From positions 1 through 64,000 of the forward strand of contig DVFL01000023.1 in assembly GCA_018713255.1 (NCBI GenBank): a DNA stretch of 64,000 nucleotides, read 5' to 3'. The translations under genes were made by a program, and so were the position numbers. The DNA is from Candidatus Cottocaccamicrobium excrementipullorum. GTDB taxonomy: Bacteria > Bacillota > Clostridia > Lachnospirales > Lachnospiraceae. Of the stretch, positions 57,204-64,000 are shown piece by piece. Positions within the stretch are counted from its first letter, which is position 1. Each line of letters starts with the position of its first letter. A model generated the notes under the pieces. The model had not been told where the DNA came from. It was given only the letters and a program-made list of their open reading frames with translations, and searched no databases.

Positions 57204-58921
57204 TTCAGTTTATTCGCAAATCCTTTAAACGAAAACTTCTGGTGTGTTTTTTGGCGGTATCTATTCTGCCTTTTGCTGTGGGAGTAATGATGATGACCCA
57301 GATGTTTCGGCTGCGCGTGGCGGGAGAATACGAGCAAAAGAACCAGGAGCAGGCAGAGATGGCGGCACAGGCCATTGATAAATTCTTCCATGAAATGGAT
57401 GAGGCCCTGGAGGGACTGGCGGAAGATGGAAACATTTTAAAAGCGCTGACGAGCCAGGATCAGAAGGCGGTCAGCGGGGCTTATGAGCGGCTCTACGGCG
57501 CTGCAGACCGGCTGACAGGGACTGTGCAGATGGACATTTATTCGGCAGAGGGAGACTGCCGCCTTTCCACCGGATATGGAACAGGGCAGAAGAAAATGCC
57601 GGATTACTGGGGGATCCTTAAGGTGGCCCGGACACATCCGGACGAAACCATTATCCGAGATGAAAAAGAATATGAGGGAAGCGGAGCCATGCTTCTTCGG
57701 GCGGCGCGGGCGGTTCTGGATGAAGAGGGAGAATGTGCAGGCTTTGTGGTGGCGTCCATGGGACCGGAAGAGATTCAGCCGATCTTCAGCGGAATCTGCG
57801 GCAGCCAGGATGGAGTTGCTTTGCTGAACGGATTCTGGGAGCCGGTGTATACGGCAGGCACCGCCGCTCAAGGCGGGCTGGCATGGGTGCTTCGGCAGAG
57901 AGTTTTAACGGGGGAACAGATACTCTCTTCTTTAGATGGCAACAGTCTTTACCTGGAAGAGCTGAAGGACTGGGGATTTTTGTGTGTCCTGTTTCGCCCT
58001 CAGCTGATTACAGAGGAGATACACGAGAGCATGTACCGGCTGGCAGCAGTAATGGGCGCCGCTGCCTTGATTTTCTGCTTGTGGGTCTCTGCAAGGATGA
58101 GCAGCAGCTTGTCCCTTCCCTTAACCAACCTTAATCAGGCGATGGATCAGGTAAAAAAAGGGGATTTGGAGACCCGGGTGGCAGTAAACCGCCAGGACGA
58201 GCTGGGGCAGCTGGCTGCCAGCTTTAATGTAATGACCGGAGAGTTAAAAGATTACATGGAACAGCAGGTAAGTCAGCAGAAGAAGCTGAATGAAGTCAGC
58301 ATTGCCATGATGCAGGCTCAGCTGAATCCTCATTTTCTGTATAACACGCTGGATACCATGAAATGGATGGCAAAGGCTAATCATATTCCGGAAATTGCAG
58401 TGATGGCCTCCAGGCTGGCGAAGATTCTGCGAACCAGCATTTCCAGCGATCAGTTTATTACGCTGAAGCAGGAGCTGGAACTGGCGGACAGTTATGCGCA
58501 GATTCAGGCTATTCGTTTTCAGAACCGGTTTTCCTTTTCGTATCAGATTCCTCCTGAACTGGAGGGATGCATGGTGCCGAAGCTGATTGTGCAGCCTGTG
58601 GTAGAGAATGCGTTTATCCACGGACTGGCAGACTGCGATCAGGGAAATATCTGGGTAACTGTTGCACAAAAAGATCAGGATGTGCTGATTCAGGTAGAAG
58701 ATGATGGATGCGGCATCAGTCCGGAGGTGATGGAGGCGTTAAACTGCCGGAAGCAAAAGCGGCTGCCGGGCCGTCTGGGATTATATAATGTGGATACGAT
58801 AATCCGGCTTTATTACGGTGATCATTATGGACTGAAAGTCAGCCGGCGGCAGGAAGGCGGTACAAAGGCAGCGATTAAACTGCCATTAAACAGGGGAGAG
58901 AAGGTGGGGCATGACAATTAA
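57200..58921 (+). CDS. YesM-type sensor histidine kinase
   Basis: A 573-residue membrane kinase. TM1 (residues about 13-33), an extracellular sensor region of about 245 residues, TM2 (280-298), HAMP (300-352), the His-kinase core with phospho-acceptor His378 in QLNPHFLYNT, the N-box VVENAFIHGL and the G-box DDGCGISPEVM are present. It is coupled to the binding lipoprotein upstream and overlaps the response regulator by 11 nt. It should phosphorylate the AraC-type regulator that follows. Confidence 0.95.
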   Translation: MIQFIRKSFKRKLLVCFLAVSILPFAVGVMMMTQMFRLRVAGEYEQKNQEQAEMAAQAIDKFFHEMDEALEGLAEDGNILKALTSQDQKAVSGAYERLYGAADRLTGTVQMDIYSAEGDCRLSTGYGTGQKKMPDYWGILKVARTHPDETIIRDEKEYEGSGAMLLRAARAVLDEEGECAGFVVASMGPEEIQPIFSGICGSQDGVALLNGFWEPVYTAGTAAQGGLAWVLRQRVLTGEQILSSLDGNSLYLEELKDWGFLCVLFRPQLITEEIHESMYRLAAVMGAAALIFCLWVSARMSSSLSLPLTNLNQAMDQVKKGDLETRVAVNRQDELGQLAASFNVMTGELKDYMEQQVSQQKKLNEVSIAMMQAQLNPHFLYNTLDTMKWMAKANHIPEIAVMASRLAKILRTSISSDQFITLKQELELADSYAQIQAIRFQNRFSFSYQIPPELEGCMVPKLIVQPVVENAFIHGLADCDQGNIWVTVAQKDQDVLIQVEDDGCGISPEVMEALNCRKQKRLPGRLGLYNVDTIIRLYYGDHYGLKVSRRQEGGTKAAIKLPLNRGEKVGHDN

Positions 58922-59675
58922 AGTGCTGGTAGTAGATGATGAGATGCTGGTCCGGCGGGGGATTGTGCTGGAAACGGATTGGAAAGCCCTGGGCTGTGTG
59001 GTTGTGGCAGAAGCGGAAAATGGAGAAGAGGGGCTTCAGGCCGCCAGAAAATACCAGCCGGATCTGATTGTTACCGATATCCGTATGCCGAAGATGGATG
59101 GAATCGGAATGGTCAGGGCGCTTCGGGAAGAAGGAAATCAGGCCAAAGTGATTTTCCTCACCGCCTACAGCGAGTTTGAATACGCCAGGAGCGCGATTAA
59201 ACTTCTGGTTTCCGATTACCTGCTGAAACCGTTTGAAGACGGCGAACTGGAGGAGGCAGTGAACCGTGCGGTAAAGGAGATTCTTAAGAGCAATCCAGAG
59301 CCGGAGAAGGTGCGAAAGGAGATTCTGCCTGCAGTGAAGGCAGGGGACAAGAGCCGGTATGTGATTGAGGCGATGGACTATATTGACCGGCATTTTGCGG
59401 ACAGCGATCTCAGCGTGGGGACGATTGCGGATTCCTTAGGATTAAGCGAAGGATATTTAAGCCGTTTGTTTCGGAAAGAGACAGACTGTACTGTGGGAGC
59501 CTATATTACCCGGCGCCGGATCAGCCAGGCAATGAAGCTTTTGTCTGACTGCCGGGTTAAGGTTTATGAGGCGGCGGATCAGGTAGGATATAAGGATATT
59601 ACTTATTTTTCCAGTACATTTAAAAAGATTACTGGGATCACGCCTTCGGAATATCAGGAGAGATGCCGGCAATAG
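58911..59675 (+). CDS. AraC-type response regulator
   Basis: A 254-residue regulator. The receiver domain has Asp9/Asp10, phospho-acceptor Asp56 (LIVTDIRMP), Thr in FLTAYSEFEYA and Lys in YLLKPFEDGE. The C-terminal AraC DNA-binding domain has two HTH motifs (LSVGTIADSLGLSEGYLSRLFRKE and VYEAADQVGYKDITYFSSTFKK). It probably activates the ABC transporter operon that starts 240 bp downstream. No terminator follows clearly, so some read-through into that operon is possible. Confidence 0.95.
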   Translation: MTIKVLVVDDEMLVRRGIVLETDWKALGCVVVAEAENGEEGLQAARKYQPDLIVTDIRMPKMDGIGMVRALREEGNQAKVIFLTAYSEFEYARSAIKLLVSDYLLKPFEDGELEEAVNRAVKEILKSNPEPEKVRKEILPAVKAGDKSRYVIEAMDYIDRHFADSDLSVGTIADSLGLSEGYLSRLFRKETDCTVGAYITRRRISQAMKLLSDCRVKVYEAADQVGYKDITYFSSTFKKITGITPSEYQERCRQ

Positions 59676-59872
59676 CAGGGGATGGTGTGCAAAGGCAGTG
59701 CTCAAACTCTATAAAAACTATTAAAAATAACGGAAATATAAACGGGAAAACGAAGAATAAATATACAATAAGAATAAAAAATAATAAGAAAACCACAATA
59801 AAACTATACAACGTGTCAGAAAAAGACAAACTATAGCAGGATCGTCCAGTGTTCGCTGAAGAGGGAAAGACG

Positions 59873-59878
59873 TATAAT
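59873..59878 (+). promoter_or_regulatory. -10 element of the AfuA-type ABC operon
   Basis: TATAAT lies 37 nt before the ATG at 59915, without a consensus -35. This suits a promoter that needs the adjacent response regulator. The preceding 150 nt (59690-59840) are AT-rich. Confidence 0.5.
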
Positions 59879-59914
59879 AAAGACAGCAAATAAAGAAAAG
59901 GAGGACGTGATGTT

Positions 59915-61351
59915 ATGAAGAAAAACGTGTTGTCACTGGTTCTGGCATGTGTGATTACCGCAGGCTCTCTGGTAGGCTGCGGCGGTTCGGGAAGCACACA
60001 GGCAACGACTGCTCCGGCGGGCGCCCAGGAGACCCAGGCAGAAGGCGGCGGGGAAACAGGAGGAGAATCCCAGAAAGCTCAGGCGGATTCGGCAGATCTG
60101 TCGGAGACAGACAAGATTATCCAGGAAGCCCAGGGGATGACCATGGAAGAGCTGGCGAAAAAGGCCATTGAGGAGTCCAACGGAAAGACTTTTTATGGCG
60201 TGGGAAATTCCAGCCGGGGCAAGAGTGCCCTTCCGCTGTTTATTGAGTATCTCCAGTCGATCGATCCCTCTTATACCATGGAATATGAATGGCAGCAGCC
60301 GAAAAACAATAAGATTTTCGAACAGCTGTCAGCAGATTCCTTAAAACCGCAGGGAACCTTCGCCATGACCTTAATCCAGGACGGCAATCAGATTGAGTCG
60401 AAAATGGTTCAGACCGGTATTTTAAAGACCTTCATTCCAAAGGAATGGGCTGAGGCAAATGGAACGACGGCTGAGGAATATGAAGGCTACCTTCCGCTGC
60501 AGACTTTGAACAAGGTGTTTATGTTCAATAATACGGGAAGCGCGGTCTACATGAATTGCTGGGACTTTATCGAGGAAGGAAGCCATCCGCTGTTTATGGA
60601 TATTGATTCGGAGATCGTAGGAAAGAATTTCCTGTACATGCTGACGGAAGATCAGTACGCCGGATGGCTGAAGGAAGCATATGATGCTCTGGATGCAGAC
60701 AAGCAGGCGTACTTTGCACCGGTCATTGAAGAAGTCTCTGCGGATGCCGAAGATCTGGGACTGGGAGAGAACGGAAAGTATGCTTTGGCCTGGATTAAGC
60801 TGTGGGTGGAAAATTATAACGCCCAGACAGATGACGGCCCGATCTGCAATACCCTGGTAACCAGTTCTGCAACGGATCAGTCCGGACTGCTGGTGTACTC
60901 CAAACTCCGTTCGGTAGAGGAATCTGCAGATGTGTCTAAGAATAACATTACTGTAGCTGCATACCAGGACGGCTATGAGGGAATCGGCGGCTATGGATAC
61001 TGCCACTACCTGTTCCTGACGGACAACAGCCCCCTGCCGTGGACGGCCTGCGCTTTCATCTCTTATATGACCTGCACCGAAGAGGGCTTCAGCGCCTGGG
61101 GCAAGGATATGGGCGGATATTCCTCTAATCCGGAAGTGATGGAGGCCACAGAAGCCACCTACCAGCACAGCAGAGGTGGATACAATGAAGCTGGCGAAAA
61201 TGAGTTTGACTGTGAAAATGACAGAGGATATGACTGGTGGACCACGGAAGGAAAGCTGGTTCTTGAAGATCCGGAATACTGTGCAGATGTTTCCTTTACT
61301 GTAGGAAGCTGGATTGAAATGCTGACGAAATATGCTGATTCGGCTCAGTAA
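59915..61351 (+). CDS. ABC transporter binding lipoprotein, AfuA-like
   Basis: A 478-residue lipoprotein: signal peptide, lipobox SLVGC, a 45-residue Gly/Glu/Ala/Gln-rich linker, then a large binding domain (GKTFYGVGNSSRGKSALPLFIEYL, GSAVYMNCWDFIEEG, SPLPWTACAFISYM). It is longer than classical Fbp/Afu binding proteins. AAAGGAGG precedes the ATG. It begins an operon with a fused permease and an ATPase of the iron/hexose-phosphate family. Substrate unknown; sensing by the adjacent HptA-like system suggests a phosphorylated or anionic compound. Confidence 0.82.
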   Translation: MKKNVLSLVLACVITAGSLVGCGGSGSTQATTAPAGAQETQAEGGGETGGESQKAQADSADLSETDKIIQEAQGMTMEELAKKAIEESNGKTFYGVGNSSRGKSALPLFIEYLQSIDPSYTMEYEWQQPKNNKIFEQLSADSLKPQGTFAMTLIQDGNQIESKMVQTGILKTFIPKEWAEANGTTAEEYEGYLPLQTLNKVFMFNNTGSAVYMNCWDFIEEGSHPLFMDIDSEIVGKNFLYMLTEDQYAGWLKEAYDALDADKQAYFAPVIEEVSADAEDLGLGENGKYALAWIKLWVENYNAQTDDGPICNTLVTSSATDQSGLLVYSKLRSVEESADVSKNNITVAAYQDGYEGIGGYGYCHYLFLTDNSPLPWTACAFISYMTCTEEGFSAWGKDMGGYSSNPEVMEATEATYQHSRGGYNEAGENEFDCENDRGYDWWTTEGKLVLEDPEYCADVSFTVGSWIEMLTKYADSAQ

Positions 61352-61365
61352 GAGCTGACGGGGAA

Positions 61366-61392
61366 AAGTGCTGCGGAAAGCCTGCGGCACTT
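61366..61392 (+). other. Intercistronic hairpin after the binding-protein gene
   Basis: AAGTGCTGCGG and CCTGCGGCACTT form a stem with a 4-nt loop, 15 nt after the stop, without a real T-run. Such hairpins commonly stabilise the upstream mRNA so that binding protein is made in excess of the permease. Confidence 0.6.
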
Positions 61393-61462
61393 CTCCTTCC
61401 GGGAACGAAACATGTTTTACGGGGCGGTTTGGGCTGCCCTGGGCACATAAGGAGTTGAAGAT

Positions 61463-63283
61463 ATGGAAAAAACCAATCGCCGCAGGGTACTGTTCCTGAA
61501 TTCGGTGAGGACTTATCTTTCCAAGCCGCAGAACGTGATTCTTCTGTTGTTCGGCATTGTGCTGACGTTTACTACAGTGGCGCCGATTGTGGCGATCGTA
61601 AAGGACACGTTTACCATACATCCGGGAACGATTGACGCCCACCTTACCGGAAAGGCCTCGGGATATACCTGTGTGAATTACATTGACCTGTTTACCAGCA
61701 GGCTGGCCAGGACGAATCTCTGGAAGCCGCTGTTAAACACATTGCTGCTTTCCGGGCTTTCCTGTGTGATTTCAATTCTGTACGGGGGTTTTTTTGCGTT
61801 TCTGGTTACCCGGACGAATTTGAAATTTAAAAAATATTTAAGCTCTATTTTTATTTTCCCCTACATTATGCCCCAGTGGACGCTGGCGGTAGTCTGGCAG
61901 AATTTGTTCAACAGCAATCAGGTGACCGGCACGGCCAACGGCCTTCTGGCGGCCCTTTTCGGATTCTGCGCGCCCCAGTGGTGGTGCCAGGGCCTGTTCC
62001 CCAGCGCCATGGTTCTGGGACTCCATTACGCCCCCTTTGCCTATATTCTGATTGGCGGAATCTTTCGGAATATGGACGCAAATCTGGAGGAGGCGGCAAC
62101 GATTCTGGATACGCCAAGATGGAAAACCATGCTCTGCATCACACTGCCGATGATTAAGCCGGCGATTCTGTCTACCATCCTTCTGGTATTTGGAAGCGCC
62201 ATGGGCAGTTATCCTGTGCCTCACTACTTGGGTTTGACCACCCTTTCCACAAAATATATTTCTCTGAATTCCAAGTACACCGGCGAAGCCAGCATCCTGG
62301 CCATCATCATGATGATTTTTGGCGTGGCTATTCTTGGCCTGAATCAGGCCAGCTTAAAGAGCCGGAAAAATTATACGACGGTTACCGGAAAATCAGGCCA
62401 GCTGTCGAAGATCAACCTGGGCCGTGTGGGAAAGTATGGGGCAGGAGTGATTTTTATTGTTTTAACGTTTTTTACCAGCATTTTCCCGATCCTTTTGTTC
62501 GCACTGGAAACCTTCCTGCCGAATCCCGGTGATTACAGCTTCCTGTATACGGGAGATATGAGCAATCTGACTGCCAAATGGTGGCTGACCAGTGAGAATA
62601 TTACGGAAAATGGACTGTACGGCCAGATGGGAATTCTGTACAACTCCACAATCTGGTCCGCCTTTAAGGGGACGCTTCTGGTGGCGGTGAGCTGTTCACT
62701 GATTGCCGGAACCATCGGCACCCTTATCGGCTATGCAGTGTCGAAAAACAGGAGAAGCCGCTGGGCGGGCTATGTCAACAGCATGGCTTTTCTCCCATAC
62801 CTGATGCCTTCGATTGCGGTAGGCGCGGCGTTTTTTATTCTGTTTTCCAATGACAAGATTAATCTGTTTAATACATACACGCTGCTGATTATCGCGGGAA
62901 CCATCAAATATATCCCCTTTGCCAGCCGGAGTGCTTTAAATTCCATGCTGCAGATCAGCGGAGAAATCGAGGAGGCGGCGATTATTCAGAATCTGCCCTG
63001 GTATAAACGGATGTTCCGAATTATTATCCCTATTCAGAAATCCGCCATCATCAGCGGGTACATGCTTCCCTTTATGACCTGTTTAAGAGAGCTGTCCCTG
63101 TTCCTTCTTTTGTGTACCCAGGGCTTTATTCTTTCCACAACGCTGGATTACTTTGATGAAATGGGCCTGTATGCGTTTTCCAGCGCCATTAATCTGATTT
63201 TGATTGTGACGATTCTGTTTTTTAATACCGTGGTAAATAAGCTGACCGGAGCCAGTCTGGACAGCGGAATAGGAGGGAACTAG
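61463..63283 (+). CDS. Double-length ABC permease (FbpB/AfuB-type)
   Basis: A 606-residue permease made of two fused permease halves, about twelve membrane helices. Each half has an EAA loop: LEEAATILDTPRWKTMLCITLP and IEEAAIIQNLPWYKRMFRIIIP. Such fused permeases serve ferric-iron and hexose-phosphate importers (FbpB, AfuB). AAGGAG precedes the ATG at 61463, 111 bp after the binding-protein gene; the ATPase follows 2 bp after the stop. Confidence 0.92.
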   Translation: MEKTNRRRVLFLNSVRTYLSKPQNVILLLFGIVLTFTTVAPIVAIVKDTFTIHPGTIDAHLTGKASGYTCVNYIDLFTSRLARTNLWKPLLNTLLLSGLSCVISILYGGFFAFLVTRTNLKFKKYLSSIFIFPYIMPQWTLAVVWQNLFNSNQVTGTANGLLAALFGFCAPQWWCQGLFPSAMVLGLHYAPFAYILIGGIFRNMDANLEEAATILDTPRWKTMLCITLPMIKPAILSTILLVFGSAMGSYPVPHYLGLTTLSTKYISLNSKYTGEASILAIIMMIFGVAILGLNQASLKSRKNYTTVTGKSGQLSKINLGRVGKYGAGVIFIVLTFFTSIFPILLFALETFLPNPGDYSFLYTGDMSNLTAKWWLTSENITENGLYGQMGILYNSTIWSAFKGTLLVAVSCSLIAGTIGTLIGYAVSKNRRSRWAGYVNSMAFLPYLMPSIAVGAAFFILFSNDKINLFNTYTLLIIAGTIKYIPFASRSALNSMLQISGEIEEAAIIQNLPWYKRMFRIIIPIQKSAIISGYMLPFMTCLRELSLFLLLCTQGFILSTTLDYFDEMGLYAFSSAINLILIVTILFFNTVVNKLTGASLDSGIGGN

Positions 63284-63285
63284 GC

Positions 63286-64000
63286 ATGCCGGAGATTAGA
63301 TTAGAAAAGGTGACGAAACGCTGGGGCCGCTTCTATGGCGTGGACCAGCTGGATCTGACTATAGAAGACAATTCTTTTATTACGCTTCTGGGCCCCTCCG
63401 GATGCGGAAAAACAACGATTCTGCGGATGATCGCCGGTCTGGAGACGCCGACCAGCGGCAGGATTACCATTGGCGACCGCGTGGTATTTGACAGCGAAGC
63501 CGGGATCAATGTGCCGGCAAACAAGCGCAAGGTGGGATTTCTGTTCCAGAATTACGCGCTGTGGCCGAATATGACGGTTTATCAGAATATTTCCTTTGGT
63601 TTGGGAAACGTGAAAGAAGACCTGCCGGTGTATGATTTTGAGGCCAGAACCACACAGGCCTTAATCAGAGCGCTTCAAAATCCCCGGCGGCTTCAGGAGA
63701 TGACCCTTGAGTGCAGAGACAAGAAGGGAAAGCTGGATATGGATAAGGTGTATCTGAAGTATATTGACGCCTACACCATGTCCATCTATACGGCAAAAAC
63801 TTTGTTTGGATACGGAATTCATCAGGCATCTGACCCGGAGGCGGCTGCCGGAGCGAAGAAAAAACAGCTGGAGGAGAAGCTGGCCTCACTGAGAGAAGGG
63901 CACCGGGCGAAAGGCGAAGAATTAGATGAAGATTTTGCAGTAGTGAAAAATGGGAAAGTATGTAAGCAGGAGCGCAAGCTGACGAAGGAAGAGATCGATC
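63286..64000 (+). CDS. ABC ATPase with large insertion, partial (runs off the window)
   Basis: The first 238 codons of an AfuC/FbpC-like ATPase, open to the window end. It starts MPEIRLEKVTKRWG after AGGAGGGAA. Walker A GPSGCGKTT is at 36-44 and the Q-loop is FLFQNYALWPNMTVYQN (Gln88). In usual members the LSGGQ signature comes about 45 residues later; here no signature appears through residue 238. Instead there is a charged, partly coiled-coil insertion from about residue 108 (YDFEARTTQALIRALQNPRR, then AAAGAKKKQLEEKLASLREG). The downstream half must lie outside the window. It supplies energy to the permease before it. Confidence 0.88.
   Translation, partial: MPEIRLEKVTKRWGRFYGVDQLDLTIEDNSFITLLGPSGCGKTTILRMIAGLETPTSGRITIGDRVVFDSEAGINVPANKRKVGFLFQNYALWPNMTVYQNISFGLGNVKEDLPVYDFEARTTQALIRALQNPRRLQEMTLECRDKKGKLDMDKVYLKYIDAYTMSIYTAKTLFGYGIHQASDPEAAAGAKKKQLEEKLASLREGHRAKGEELDEDFAVVKNGKVCKQERKLTKEEID

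Noticed and set aside
60422-61642. 406-codon minus-strand ORF opposite the AfuA-like gene
   Set aside because: Antisense to a clear lipoprotein gene with a lipobox and good ribosome site; the translated protein looks like random basic, His/Arg-rich sequence.

Overview
The window looks like a chromosomal segment of an anaerobic Firmicute, most likely a Lachnospiraceae (Clostridium cluster XIVa) gut bacterium. The reasons are strong AGGAGG ribosome sites, TTGACA/TATAAT promoters, a T-box leader, a cobalamin riboswitch, a YesM-type kinase with an AraC-type regulator, lipobox proteins, a sortase and moderate GC content. I see no rRNA, CRISPR array, prophage or insertion sequence.

Layout. 1-6.4 kb: the edge of a minus-strand tRNA, then a 1,694-residue exported surface protein with a class B sortase. 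6.4-13.2 kb: a complete F-type ATPase operon (I, a, c, b, delta, alpha, gamma, beta, epsilon) whose c subunit has the sodium-binding residue set; its last gene overlaps an AraC-type regulator. 14.3-20.9 kb: a pentose operon (xylulokinase, DUF4867 cupin, fucose-isomerase-like enzyme, transketolase, transaldolase). 21.2-27.7 kb: a second complete F-type ATPase whose c subunit lacks the sodium ligands and looks proton-coupled. 27.7-31.5 kb: LacI regulator and divergent malQ, then a LysR regulator. 31.8-34.1 kb: tRNA-Ala(CGC), then a T-box leader and aspS. 34.4-37.7 kb: topB and a leucine-rich-repeat protein. 37.7-39.1 kb: minus-strand MgtC-like and YcxB-like genes around a broken P-loop gene. 39.6-43.4 kb: DUF3783, VWA protein, MoxR ATPase, DUF378. 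43.4-44.4 kb: an APH-fold kinase. 44.5-50.0 kb: cobalamin riboswitch followed by a secreted cobaltochelatase-like lipoprotein, a composite binding lipoprotein, a permease and an extended ATPase. 50.0-56.0 kb: LacI regulator with GTAACCGGTTAC operators, a three-gene sugar ABC transporter and a GH32 beta-fructosidase. 56.2-64 kb: a binding lipoprotein with YesM kinase and AraC regulator (HptASR-like), then a binding lipoprotein, a double-length permease and a truncated-by-window ATPase of the iron/hexose-phosphate type.

The most notable points are: the two bioenergetically different ATP synthases on either side of a pentose operon; a cobalamin-riboswitch locus that puts a chelatase-like protein outside the membrane; an Asn-specific T-box on aspS together with a His residue typical of nondiscriminating AspRS; a MoxR/VWA operon whose metallopeptidase-like motif has lost its glutamate; an ABC ATPase with an insertion of at least 100 residues; and a sortase-linked giant surface protein with no sorting signal. 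Functions are read from motifs and context only; no searches were run.
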